DNA from: Arthrobacter sp. MYb227
GTDB lineage: Bacteria > Actinomycetota > Actinomycetes > Actinomycetales > Micrococcaceae
Length of the DNA: 64,000 nt
Direction of reading: 5' to 3'
NCBI RefSeq assembly: GCF_002975435.1
Contig: NZ_PCPT01000007.1
Span: forward strand, 1 to 64,000
Part shown: one piece after another, positions 1 through 7,163 of the stretch
Layout: every line of letters starts with the position of its first letter
How positions within the stretch are numbered: position 1 is the stretch's first letter
Notes under the pieces: model-generated
Databases searched by the model: none
What the model saw: only the letters and a program-made list of their open reading frames with translations
Told to the model about the DNA's origin: nothing
Program-made: the position numbers and the translations under genes

Positions 1-65
1 CGTTAAAGAGTTCGCCCCCTACCCCCTATGTTTCATAGTTGGGGTAGGGGGCGAACTCTTTAACG
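1..65. terminator. Long perfect hairpin at left edge
   Basis: Bases 1-25 are the exact reverse complement of 41-65 (25-bp arms). The spacer holds a second small hairpin (26-30 against 34-38, loop TTT), so the whole element folds as one nearly continuous stem. Seen directly. It could be a bidirectional terminator for a gene ending just left of the window, possibly the integrase of the element whose border follows, but that gene is not visible. Confidence 0.6.
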
Positions 66-80
66 TCGATATTCTTAGTC

Positions 81-119
81 TGCCCACAAATTGCCCACAC
101 TTTGCCCACGTTTGCCCAT
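81..119 (+). repeat. Four phased TGCCCAC direct repeats
   Basis: TGCCCAC occurs at 81-87, 92-98 and 103-109, and TGCCCAT at 113-119, so the starts are 11, 11 and 10 bases apart, about one helical turn each. A further TGCCCAC lies at 299-305, beyond the tRNA-like core. Phased short direct repeats beside an attachment core are typical of arm-type binding sites of tyrosine integrases; that role is inferred. They could instead be a binding array for another protein. Confidence 0.5.
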
Positions 120-189
120 ACTTCCACTAATTCCACCGCATGAGTTTCCGCATAAGTTCAGGGTTTTTGGTGTAAGCTAGCGGACTTTA

Positions 190-217
190 GAGGTTTCGAG
201 TCCCACTGGGGGTACCA
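190..217 (+). other. tRNA 3'-end-like fragment, probable attachment-site core
   Basis: The stretch reads like the T-loop and acceptor end of a tRNA: TTCGAGT as the T-loop, CCCAC as the 3' T-stem strand, a G-rich acceptor strand, discriminator A and an encoded CCA at 215-217. The 5' T-stem pairs at only about three of five positions and nothing upstream folds as the rest of a tRNA, so it is not a complete gene. A 3' fragment followed by a terminator is what remains at the distal border when an element integrates in a tRNA 3' end. I cannot name the tRNA. Confidence 0.45.
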
Positions 218-223
218 AAAACA

Positions 224-265
224 AGGCTCCTACTTCCCTGTAAACACGGGGGAGTAGGAGCCTTT
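224..265 (+). terminator. Terminator after the tRNA-like fragment
   Basis: AGGCTCCTACT (224-234) pairs with AGTAGGAGCCT (253-263), extended by four inner pairs, and is followed by a short T run. It starts 7 bases after the CCA of the tRNA-like fragment, which is where a native tRNA terminator would sit. Confidence 0.65.
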
Positions 266-575
266 GCTGTATCCAAAACGCTTGGCTTGTCTGGCTATTG
301 CCCACAGCGTGCGTGGAAAAATCTTTTCCGCGGCTTTCACAAGGGGTTTTCGGGAGTGGCGACGTAGGGTGCAACTCTATGAAACTGCCATGAATTTCGT
401 AGGAACTCGATGAACAACTCTGGCTGTGCCGACTAAATAAGGGCCAATCTTGCCCTAAAACAGCACTTCGCGCGGGTTCTTGAGAAAAATATGCAATATT
501 GGGGATTTTTCGGTACATCTGATTCGTTAGACCAACGTAGGCTATTAACTAACAACCCTACTGAGGAGAAATATA
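266..575. other. Intergenic stretch, no gene seen
   Basis: No credible coding sequence on either strand. It contains the isolated TGCCCAC copy at 299-305 and, at its right end, the ribosome binding site GAGGAG (563-568) of the Bax inhibitor-1-like gene. No confident promoter hexamers were recognised. Confidence 0.5.
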
Positions 576-1391
576 ATGGCCCTGGGCGGAAACCCGGTCT
601 TCAATTCCAAGAACTATCGCGAGCAGACCCGTGCGGCCGGCCCCGCGGGTGCCGCGCCCACCACTTACGCACAATCCGGCATGAGCACACAAGCTCTGCA
701 GGATATGTACTCGCAGCCTTCGGCATCACCGATGCAGACCGGCCGTATGACCTACGCCGATGTCATCAACAAGACCACGCTGACCCTCGGGTTGGTCGTC
801 ATTGGTGCTGTCGTCGGCTGGCAGGCACCCATTCTGATGCTTCCCGGTGCCATTATTGGCCTAGTCCTCGGGTTGGTTAACTCCTTCAAGCGTGAGCCAT
901 CCCCGGTCCTGATTCTGCTCTACGCGGCATTTGAGGGTCTGTTCTTGGGAGGCCTGTCGGCATTCTTCGAAACCAAGTGGGAGGGCATCGCGGTTCAAGC
1001 CGTGCTGGCAACCTTCTCGGTCTTCGCCGTGACTCTGGTGCTTTACCGCTCGGGTAAGTACCGCGCCACCCCGAAGATGACCAAGATGTTCATGATTGCC
1101 ATGATCGGCTACGGCCTGTTCTCGCTGCTTAACTTCATTCTGATGCTCACCGGCGTTGCGGGTGGAACCTTCGGCATGCGTAGCGGCATCCTAGGCTTGG
1201 GCATTGGTATCCTCGCCGTGCTGCTGGCAACCTACGCACTGGTCATGGACTTCACCTCGATCTCCGAAGGTGTCCAGCGCGGCGCCCCTGCCAAGATGGC
1301 TTGGGCCGCGGCTTTCGGTCTCACGGTGACGCTCATCTGGCTTTACGTTGAGATTCTGCGCATTCTGGCTATCTTGCGTGGCGACGACTAG
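576..1391 (+). CDS. Bax inhibitor-1/YccA family membrane protein
   Basis: 271-residue integral membrane protein of the actinobacterial Bax inhibitor-1/YccA-type family. The first ~65 residues are hydrophilic, rich in Gly, Ala, Ser and Gln; the remaining ~200 form about seven hydrophobic segments, the last before the C-terminal ILRGDD tail. Family members are proposed to be ion-leak channels or modulators of membrane proteolysis; the function in actinobacteria is not established. The ATG at 576 has GAGGAG seven bases upstream and is well supported. The gene stands alone: the tRNA-like border lies to its left and a strong terminator follows 12 bases after the stop. The family call is made by overall pattern and hydrophobicity, not by a catalytic motif. 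Confidence 0.82.
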   Translation: MALGGNPVFNSKNYREQTRAAGPAGAAPTTYAQSGMSTQALQDMYSQPSASPMQTGRMTYADVINKTTLTLGLVVIGAVVGWQAPILMLPGAIIGLVLGLVNSFKREPSPVLILLYAAFEGLFLGGLSAFFETKWEGIAVQAVLATFSVFAVTLVLYRSGKYRATPKMTKMFMIAMIGYGLFSLLNFILMLTGVAGGTFGMRSGILGLGIGILAVLLATYALVMDFTSISEGVQRGAPAKMAWAAAFGLTVTLIWLYVEILRILAILRGDD

Positions 1392-1403
1392 TCAATCTGA
1401 TGT

Positions 1404-1450
1404 AAAACTGCGGGGCAGTATCCATTTTTGGGTACTGCCCCGCAGTTTTT
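1404..1450 (+). terminator. Rho-independent terminator
   Basis: AAAACTGCGGGGCAGTA (1404-1420) pairs perfectly with 1433-1449 across an 11-12 base T-rich loop and runs into TTTTT. It ends the Bax inhibitor-1-like transcript. Confidence 0.85.
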
Positions 1451-1609
1451 CTGCAATATGTGCGTCATCTATGTCGCACCTTGTTCTTCCAAGGGATACC
1501 GTATGTTCATGAGTTTGATCGTCAGTACCACCGGAAAGACCGCAGGCAGTGCCATGTCTGTAGTCTCGCAACCCTCGGTACTCGACACGAAACAGGAACT
1601 GGTGGGATC

Positions 1610-2929
1610 GTGAAGTTCCCGCACCTGTTCAACCAAAAGACCGGGGCAGAGACGGTTAAAGGTGTCCAAGCCTTGGGCGCAAAGCTCTTTCCCGGGCAGC
1701 CTGACGAAACCGAATCACCCGAAGCGATAGCCGCCGAAAGCACCAATGAAGTGACGCAGGCCGAAGACATGCCGTATGCGGTACGCATTGCAGCTTCCTG
1801 GGCATGGCGCTTGATCCTCATTGTCGTGGCCCTTGGCATTGCAGTCTGGTTACTCTCACAGGTTTCGCTACTGGTAGTGCCACTGATGATTGCGGCGCTC
1901 ATCGCCGGATTGCTGAGCCCCATAGTCCATTTCTTCAATAGACGATTACGTCTGCCCAAGGGCTTATCAGTTGGCATCACCATGATTGCGTTCCTCGCTG
2001 TTGTCATTGGGGGACTCTCACTTGTAGGACAACGCCTAGCAACAGGCTTCTCTAGCTTGTGGGCCCAAGCTGTCACGGGTATTTCACAGATCCAAGATTG
2101 GCTTGCCAATGGACCGCTGGCCCTGAGCAATGAAGACCTAGACGTATTGATCCAAGATGCCTTGAATCAATTGAAGAACAACTCCTCAAGCATTGTCTCG
2201 GGAGCCCTTTCGTGGGGTACGACCCTCGGCCACCTCGTGGCGGGCCTGTTGCTGGTGCTATTCTCACTGATTTTCTTGTTGCTTGATGGTCCACGCATTG
2301 GCAAGTTCTTCATCAATATTCTTCCGCGCCGGGCTCGTCCGGCAGCCGAGGGAGCGGGGCGCCGCGGCTGGGCCTCGATGGTGATCTATGTACGGGTCCA
2401 GCTCTTTGTAGCTTTCATTGATGCAGTTGGCATCGGGGTTGGGGCACTGATCATCGGTGTACCACTGGCCCTACCGTTGGGCGTGCTGGTCTTCATTGGC
2501 TCCTTTATCCCGGTCATCGGTGCCATGGTCACCGGCGCTGTGGCAGTACTGTTGGCACTCGTGGCAAACGGACCGGTCAACGCGCTGATCATGTTGCTCA
2601 TCGTGCTCTTTGTCCAGCAGGCAGAATCCCATATTCTCCAACCCCTGATCATGGGTAAGGCGGTCAGCCTACATCCGCTAGCCGTGGTCATGGCGGTTGC
2701 CGGAGGCTCCATGGTCGCCGGGATCCCCGGTGCACTCTTTGCCGTCCCGCTGCTGGCCATCGCCAATACCGTGGTGAAATACATTTCAAATCGAGGGTGG
2801 GAAAACGATCCCGACCTTTCGAATCCCACTCGAATTATCGAGCCGGTCCGTCACCCGGAACCGGCTCCCGCCGACCTGGACGGTGAAGAACCAAACCCCG
2901 GTTCGCACCAACAGCCAGCACGGCCCTAA
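1610..2929 (+). CDS. AI-2E family transporter (PF01594-type permease)
   Basis: About 439 residues. A hydrophilic N-terminus of ~60 residues is followed by a polytopic domain with the family's helix pairs, a soluble mid-region (around ISQIQDWLANGP) and a final block of hydrophobic helices, then a Pro/Glu-rich hydrophilic tail. The family exports or exchanges small molecules (autoinducer-2 in E. coli TqsA; sodium/proton exchange in others), so the substrate here is unknown. The frame stays open to 1460, but the upstream part is low-complexity and unlike the family, so I place the start at GTG 1610, preceded by GGTGGG; this start is moderately supported. Single gene between the Bax inhibitor-1-like gene and ilvA. 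Confidence 0.8.
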   Translation: MKFPHLFNQKTGAETVKGVQALGAKLFPGQPDETESPEAIAAESTNEVTQAEDMPYAVRIAASWAWRLILIVVALGIAVWLLSQVSLLVVPLMIAALIAGLLSPIVHFFNRRLRLPKGLSVGITMIAFLAVVIGGLSLVGQRLATGFSSLWAQAVTGISQIQDWLANGPLALSNEDLDVLIQDALNQLKNNSSSIVSGALSWGTTLGHLVAGLLLVLFSLIFLLLDGPRIGKFFINILPRRARPAAEGAGRRGWASMVIYVRVQLFVAFIDAVGIGVGALIIGVPLALPLGVLVFIGSFIPVIGAMVTGAVAVLLALVANGPVNALIMLLIVLFVQQAESHILQPLIMGKAVSLHPLAVVMAVAGGSMVAGIPGALFAVPLLAIANTVVKYISNRGWENDPDLSNPTRIIEPVRHPEPAPADLDGEEPNPGSHQQPARP

Positions 2930-2986
2930 CCAAGAAATAATCCCATTTAGAATTCGCGTCATCACGCCCCTTGAGAAAGTCGTTCA

Positions 2987-4237
2987 ATGATCCAGCAGAC
3001 CAAGCTCCCGGTAAGTCTCTCCGACATCGAACATGCACAAACCATTCTGGAGGGAGTCAGCGTACGCACCCCGATCGAGCACTCGCGTGCGCTGTCCTTG
3101 GCCGTTGGCTCCGAGGTTTACCTTAAATGTGAGAACCTGCAGCGTGCCGGTTCCTTCAAAGTACGCGGAGCCTACGTTCGGATGGCGTTGCTCTCCGAAG
3201 AGGAGCGCGCACGCGGCGTAGTTGCTGCATCAGCAGGAAACCACGCGCAGGGCGTTGCCCAGGCCGCACGCCGATTGGGCATCAAGGCCCGAATCTACAT
3301 GCCATTGGGTGTTGCCCTGCCCAAGCTCACCGCAACCCGTGATCATGGCGCAGAGGTGATCCTGCACGGTCACAACGTTGATGAGGCCCTTGCCGAAGCC
3401 GAACGCTTTGCCACGGCCTCCGGAGCGGTATTTGTTCACCCCTTCGATAATCCGGACATCATTGCTGGACAAGGGACCATTGGACTAGAAATCCTTGAAC
3501 AGCTTCCAGACGTTGATACCGTCCTGATGGGTGTTGGTGGCGGTGGGCTACTTGCCGGGGTGGCAATAGCTATCAAATCCAAGGCCGCAGAAATGGGCAG
3601 GGACATCAAGGTGATTGGTGTGCAGGCAGAAAATGCTGCAGCCTACCCTCCCTCACTTGCAGCAGATGCACTGGTGCCATTGGATACTGTACGTACCATC
3701 GCCGATGGCATTGCCGTAGGTCGCCCCGGCCAGCTTCCCTTCCAGATCATCAAGGAACTCGTCGATGATGTCGTGACGGTCTCCGAGGACGGGCTGGCAC
3801 GTGCGCTAGTCTTCCTGCTGGAGCGCTCCAAGCTCGTGGTGGAGCCCGCTGGTGCCGTGGGAGTTGCTGCGCTCCTCGAAGGCAAGCTCGAAGAGCTGGG
3901 CCTAAACCCGGCCAAGACAGCGGTGATCCTCTCCGGTGGCAACATTGACCCGCTGCTGATGCTCAAGGTCATCCAGCGCGGTCTCTCGGCCGCGGGGCGC
4001 TACCTTACGGTGCGCATGATGCTTGATGATCGTCCAGGTGAGCTGGCAACGATTTCTCGTGTCATTGCCGAATCCGATGCCAACGTTACCCGTCTTGATC
4101 ACACCCGTGTAGGCGGTTCATTGTCCATGGGAGACGTAGCAATCACCATTGATATGGAAACTAAGGGTCACGCTCATTCGGAACAGGTACTCAACAACCT
4201 TCGTGCCGAAGGTTTCCAGCCAATGATCATGCAGTAA
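2987..4237 (+). CDS. ilvA: Threonine ammonia-lyase (threonine dehydratase)
   Basis: 416-residue PLP enzyme that deaminates L-threonine to 2-oxobutanoate, the entry to isoleucine synthesis, and can also act on serine. The PLP lysine lies in GSFKVRGAY near residue 55; the phosphate-binding loop is GVGGGGLLAG near residue 185; a Ser-Gly-Gly-Asn segment (LSGGNIDP) closes the catalytic domain near 320. The last ~75 residues (from YLTVRMMLDDRPGELA) form a single ACT domain, typical of the shorter ~400-residue class; effector control is likely but its ligand cannot be read off. The ATG at 2987 follows GAGAAAG. Two strong hairpins follow the gene, so it is probably monocistronic. Confidence 0.93.
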   Translation: MIQQTKLPVSLSDIEHAQTILEGVSVRTPIEHSRALSLAVGSEVYLKCENLQRAGSFKVRGAYVRMALLSEEERARGVVAASAGNHAQGVAQAARRLGIKARIYMPLGVALPKLTATRDHGAEVILHGHNVDEALAEAERFATASGAVFVHPFDNPDIIAGQGTIGLEILEQLPDVDTVLMGVGGGGLLAGVAIAIKSKAAEMGRDIKVIGVQAENAAAYPPSLAADALVPLDTVRTIADGIAVGRPGQLPFQIIKELVDDVVTVSEDGLARALVFLLERSKLVVEPAGAVGVAALLEGKLEELGLNPAKTAVILSGGNIDPLLMLKVIQRGLSAAGRYLTVRMMLDDRPGELATISRVIAESDANVTRLDHTRVGGSLSMGDVAITIDMETKGHAHSEQVLNNLRAEGFQPMIMQ

Positions 4238-4255
4238 AAGTTCAGCGCACAAGCT

Positions 4256-4298
4256 AGCCGGTGTTTCACCTTCCTTGCTGGGAAAAGAAACACCGGCT
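4256..4298 (+). terminator. Terminator downstream of ilvA
   Basis: AGCCGGTGTTT (4256-4266) pairs with AAACACCGGCT (4288-4298) and is followed by a pyrimidine/T-rich run. Reads out of ilvA. Confidence 0.75.
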
Positions 4299-4329
4299 AC
4301 TTCTTGCCCTTTTTACCGAAGGTTAAAGT

Positions 4330-4369
4330 GTTGATGGGGGTTTCCGCGCTAGCGGAAACCCCCATCAAC
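4330..4369. terminator. Perfect 18-bp hairpin between convergent ilvA and greA
   Basis: Bases 4330-4347 are the exact reverse complement of 4352-4369 with a GCTA loop. It lies 35 bases past the greA stop on the minus strand and behind the ilvA terminator, so it can serve both converging transcripts; the flanking T runs are weak. Confidence 0.7.
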
Positions 4370-4404
4370 AACCGGTGCCAAGAGTTCGTCGTGGCAGAAA
4401 GAAA

Positions 4405-4899
4405 TTAAGCGCTATAAGGCTTGCAAGAAACGATCTCAACGAGAATTTCCCTGCCGTTCGGAGCGGTGTAGGTGATCTTGTCACCCGACTTGGCGCCGTG
4501 GACGGCACCACCGATCGGGGACTGCTCCGAGTAAACTTCCAGATCCGAGTCGCCTGCTACTTCGCGGCTACCGAAGAGGAACGTGGTCTGATCCCCTGCG
4601 ATGATTGCTTCAACGAGCATGCCAGGCTCGACAACTCCGTCATCGGCAGGAGCTTCGCCAACGTGGGCGCGACGCAGTAGATCCTTCAGGTACGTGATAC
4701 GTGCCTCGGCCTTGCCCTGTTCTTCCTTGGCTGCGTGGTAGCCACCGTTTTCCTTGAGGTCGCCCTCGGAACGAGCCTGCTCGATGCGGTCGACAATTTC
4801 CGCACGGCCCGGACCCGAAAGGTGCTCAAGCTCGGCATTCAGACGGTCGAAGGCTTCTTGGGTCAGCCAGATGACTGGTTCGTGGTTGGTGGTAGTCAC
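4405..4899 (-). CDS. greA: Transcription elongation factor GreA
   Basis: 164-residue cleavage factor that rescues backtracked RNA polymerase. The N-terminal half is the antiparallel coiled coil (from WLTQEAFDRLNAELEHL to the end of the KAEARITYLKDLL helix), with the tip region SEGDLKENGGYHAAKEEQ carrying the acidic residues that enter the polymerase secondary channel; the C-terminal half is the FKBP-like domain with the typical YTAPNGREILVEIV ending. The open frame extends ~36 codons further upstream, but the GTG at 4899 has AAGGAG six bases before it and gives the family length, so I start there. It lies next to DUF4307 and mca on a gene order shared with mycobacteria. Confidence 0.94.
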   Translation of the reverse strand: MTTTNHEPVIWLTQEAFDRLNAELEHLSGPGRAEIVDRIEQARSEGDLKENGGYHAAKEEQGKAEARITYLKDLLRRAHVGEAPADDGVVEPGMLVEAIIAGDQTTFLFGSREVAGDSDLEVYSEQSPIGGAVHGAKSGDKITYTAPNGREILVEIVSCKPYSA

Positions 4900-4989
4900 G
4901 GTGGTACTCCTTGTGTAATCAGGGCGGTTGATCCTGGATTGGAGCAACGTGCCGAGACGGTCCCTGCCGATGATGCGACGAACATCTTG

Positions 4990-5047
4990 CAAGCAAAGAC
5001 CCCGCACAGATGGTGAAGAACTTCGTCCGTCACGATCTGCAGCGGGG
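4990..5047 (-). terminator. Terminator or attenuator between DUF4307 gene and greA
   Basis: On the minus strand the arm at 5047-5035 pairs with 5011-5000 (CCCCGC/GCGGGG plus CAGAT/ATCTG with a one-to-two base bulge) and is followed by TCTTTGCTT. It lies upstream of greA and downstream of the DUF4307 gene, so it would separate the two transcripts. Confidence 0.55.
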
Positions 5048-5146
5048 CGTTAACGTATTAGAAAGATATTAGCCCTCGATGAGCATTTACCCAAGAGTTT
5101 GAGCTTTTGGCGTACCCGGCGAGTCGCTTATTTACGAGCGAATTGA

Positions 5147-5548
5147 TCAGTTGGTCTTGATGATTTTGCATTCTTCAACGCCAACAGTGGTGGCTAAGGA
5201 TTCTGTCCGAAGCGTGACATCAAATTGTTGAGTCACTTTGCCCTTGCCTTCGGTTGGACCGATGGTCAGAGTCTTCCATCCAACAATTGCGTACGATTCA
5301 TTCAAGGCACGGATCTCGCATTGCGCAGTATCCTTGGCATCCTTGGTGATATCAACCAGGGTCCAAGCCTCGGTGGGAGAGATGACCTCAAAGGAGTTGT
5401 CCTTGAACTCAACTTTGCTCATCGTCGCCCAAGCGAGGTAGAGCGCAAAGAGGATGCCGAAGGCCAAACCACCGATAATGAGGTTTCTGCGAGTTTTTTT
5501 GCTAAGACTCTTCTTGGGCGAACCGTACCTATTAGTTAAGCTGGACAA
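5147..5548 (-). CDS. DUF4307 single-pass membrane protein
   Basis: 133 residues: a basic N-terminus (SPKKSLSKKTRRN), one membrane span at about 25-43 (LIIGGLAFGILFALYLAWA), then an extracytoplasmic domain of ~85 residues, probably beta-rich, with two Cys (CEIRAL and EECKII). This matches DUF4307, an actinobacterial family found beside mca (Rv1081c position in M. tuberculosis); its function is unknown. The start is TTG at 5548 with AAAGAGG about six bases upstream; no ATG or GTG fits better. It is divergent from mca with 113 bases between starts, so the two could share a regulatory region. Confidence 0.85.
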   Translation of the reverse strand: MSSLTNRYGSPKKSLSKKTRRNLIIGGLAFGILFALYLAWATMSKVEFKDNSFEVISPTEAWTLVDITKDAKDTAQCEIRALNESYAIVGWKTLTIGPTEGKGKVTQQFDVTLRTESLATTVGVEECKIIKTN

Positions 5549-5661
5549 TGGCGCCTCTTTCAGAATCGTGGGCGTCGCGGCCGGGGAGAAAGCATCTCTA
5601 CCAGTCTAAGCCTTGGCGCAGGGAATCCCTTTACCGAGCATATGAAGTTGGAGTTATACAG

Positions 5662-6579
5662 GTGCAAGATCACAACGAAGAGCTAATCGCCCCGTCTCAG
5701 GGCCTGCGTTTGCTGGCGATCCATGCCCACCCGGACGATGAATCATCAAAGGGATCGGCAACCATGGCAGCTTACGTTGCCGCCGGCGCACGGGTCATGG
5801 TCGCCACCTGCACCGGAGGCGAGCGCGGGGATATCCTCAACGCTGCAGTCGGCGAGCTCGCTCATGCCCACCGTGACCTAGCCGGAGTACGTCGCACCGA
5901 AATGGCCGAGGCCGCAGCCCACCTGGGGATTGAACATCGTTGGATGGGTTACGTTGACTCTGGTCTGCCCGAGGGAGACCCGCTTCCGGAACTTCCCTTT
6001 GGTGCTTTTGCTCTGATCCCGCTCGAAATTGCTGCGGCACCCATGATCAAGCTGATCCGTGAATTCAAACCTCATGTGATCATCGCCTATGACGAAAATG
6101 GCGGGTACCCACACCCTGATCATATTCAGGCGCACAAGGTTGCCGTCTACGCTTTTGAGGAAGCAGCCAAGGCCGAAAGCTCACCTGAACTTGGTGAGGC
6201 GTGGGAGACTTCAAAGTTTTACTACGACCGTGCTTTTGCTCCGGAACGCTTCCGCGCACTGCACTACGCAATGCTTGAGGAAGGCATTGATTCTCCCTAC
6301 GCTGAGCGTATTGCCGAATGGGAAAAGCACCCGGACGAGCAAATGTTTGGGTGGGTTTCGCCACACAAAACCACAACTCAGGTTAATTGTGCTGCGTTCT
6401 TCAAGACTCGTGACGAGGCGCTGAAGGCGCACCGAACTCAGATTGATCCCACGGGTTTCTTCTTTGCCGTGCCCGAAGCGATCTACGCCAAGCACTGGCC
6501 CTGGGAGGATTTCACCTTGATCGAGTCCTCGGTTCCCACGGAGCTGCCCGAAACCGATTTGTTTGCCGGTCTAAGATAG
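5662..6579 (+). CDS. mca: Mycothiol S-conjugate amidase
   Basis: 305-residue zinc hydrolase of the LmbE/PIG-L family. Mca cleaves mycothiol S-conjugates of electrophiles to release mercapturic acids for export, the actinobacterial counterpart of glutathione detoxification. Zinc motif AHPDDE is at residues 22-27 and HPDH at 151-154. Mca must be told from its paralogue MshB: a lysine follows the motif here (ESSKG, residue 30), which I recall as the Mca form where MshB has serine, and the neighbours (greA, DUF4307, the small membrane gene, YyaL) are those of mca. The frame is open back to 5548, but GTG 5662 with TTGGAG upstream gives the normal length and starts just before the conserved core. 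Confidence 0.9.
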   Translation: MQDHNEELIAPSQGLRLLAIHAHPDDESSKGSATMAAYVAAGARVMVATCTGGERGDILNAAVGELAHAHRDLAGVRRTEMAEAAAHLGIEHRWMGYVDSGLPEGDPLPELPFGAFALIPLEIAAAPMIKLIREFKPHVIIAYDENGGYPHPDHIQAHKVAVYAFEEAAKAESSPELGEAWETSKFYYDRAFAPERFRALHYAMLEEGIDSPYAERIAEWEKHPDEQMFGWVSPHKTTTQVNCAAFFKTRDEALKAHRTQIDPTGFFFAVPEAIYAKHWPWEDFTLIESSVPTELPETDLFAGLR

Positions 6580-6628
6580 ATACTGTGCCGTTGTTCCCGG
6601 CAGTCAACTTTTAGAAAGAGCTTCGCGC

Positions 6629-6898
6629 GTGTATTCGTTCCTGCTGTATGCAGCATCCGTGTCACCTTCCCCGATTCCCGAAATCTCCGAGGACGCTGCT
6701 CGGTCCATCGGTCCGGGTTTCGTGGGCTTCGTGGCAACGGCAGCCCTTGTCATTGTCACCATTTTCATCATCCGCGATATGACTCGACGTATCCGCCGGG
6801 TTCGTTACCAGGGCGAGGCCGAGGCACGCCAACAAGAATTGGTGGAGCGCGGCAAAGATATCCAGCCCGATGAGCCCGGCGATAAGCCAGCTCACTAA
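6629..6898 (+). CDS. Small single-span membrane protein next to mca
   Basis: 89 residues. One membrane segment near residues 30-50 (FVGFVATAALVIVTIFIIRD) is followed by a basic stretch (TRRIRRVRYQG) and a charged tail, so the C-terminus is probably cytoplasmic. The start is GTG at 6629 with AGAAAGAG about eight bases upstream. It lies 49 bases after mca on the same strand and before a hairpin, so it is likely co-transcribed with mca. A protein of this size sits in the same place in mycobacteria (Rv1083); no function is known. No recognisable domain beyond the membrane anchor. Confidence 0.78.
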   Translation: MYSFLLYAASVSPSPIPEISEDAARSIGPGFVGFVATAALVIVTIFIIRDMTRRIRRVRYQGEAEARQQELVERGKDIQPDEPGDKPAH

Positions 6899-6907
6899 GT
6901 AGGCTGA

Positions 6908-6939
6908 TGTTGGCGCCGGTCAAGTCCAAGGCGCCAACA
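6908..6939 (+). terminator. Hairpin after the mca operon
   Basis: TGTTGGCGCC (6908-6917) pairs perfectly with GGCGCCAACA (6930-6939); no clear T tract follows. It separates the mca pair from the YyaL-like gene. Confidence 0.5.
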
Positions 6940-7163
6940 CAAAGTACTGCTAAGCGTTACTTCTTAAATCTTATGGGTCGAAAATCTTTTAAGATGCTCG
7001 GGCCTGCGCTTTGAGCGAGCCCAAAAATTCTTGCTCGTACCGTTGATGAGCCTCTGATATTTGCGGTTTCCGCTCTTGCGCTCACATGACGTGTGTGAAA
7101 CACCAACCGGGGCAGGACCACAGAAGGCACTATTAGTGCCACCTGGTGGGGGAGACTTGGAGC

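Noticed and set aside
190-217. A complete tRNA gene
   Set aside because: Only the T-loop and acceptor end are present; no D-arm or anticodon arm folds upstream and the T-stem has mismatches.
2386-2829. Long antisense frames inside the transporter and many other genes
   Set aside because: They mirror the codon structure of the real gene on the other strand and have no starts or family features.
5662-6579. MshB deacetylase instead of Mca
   Set aside because: The lysine after the AHPDDE motif and the greA/DUF4307/YyaL neighbours fit Mca better.
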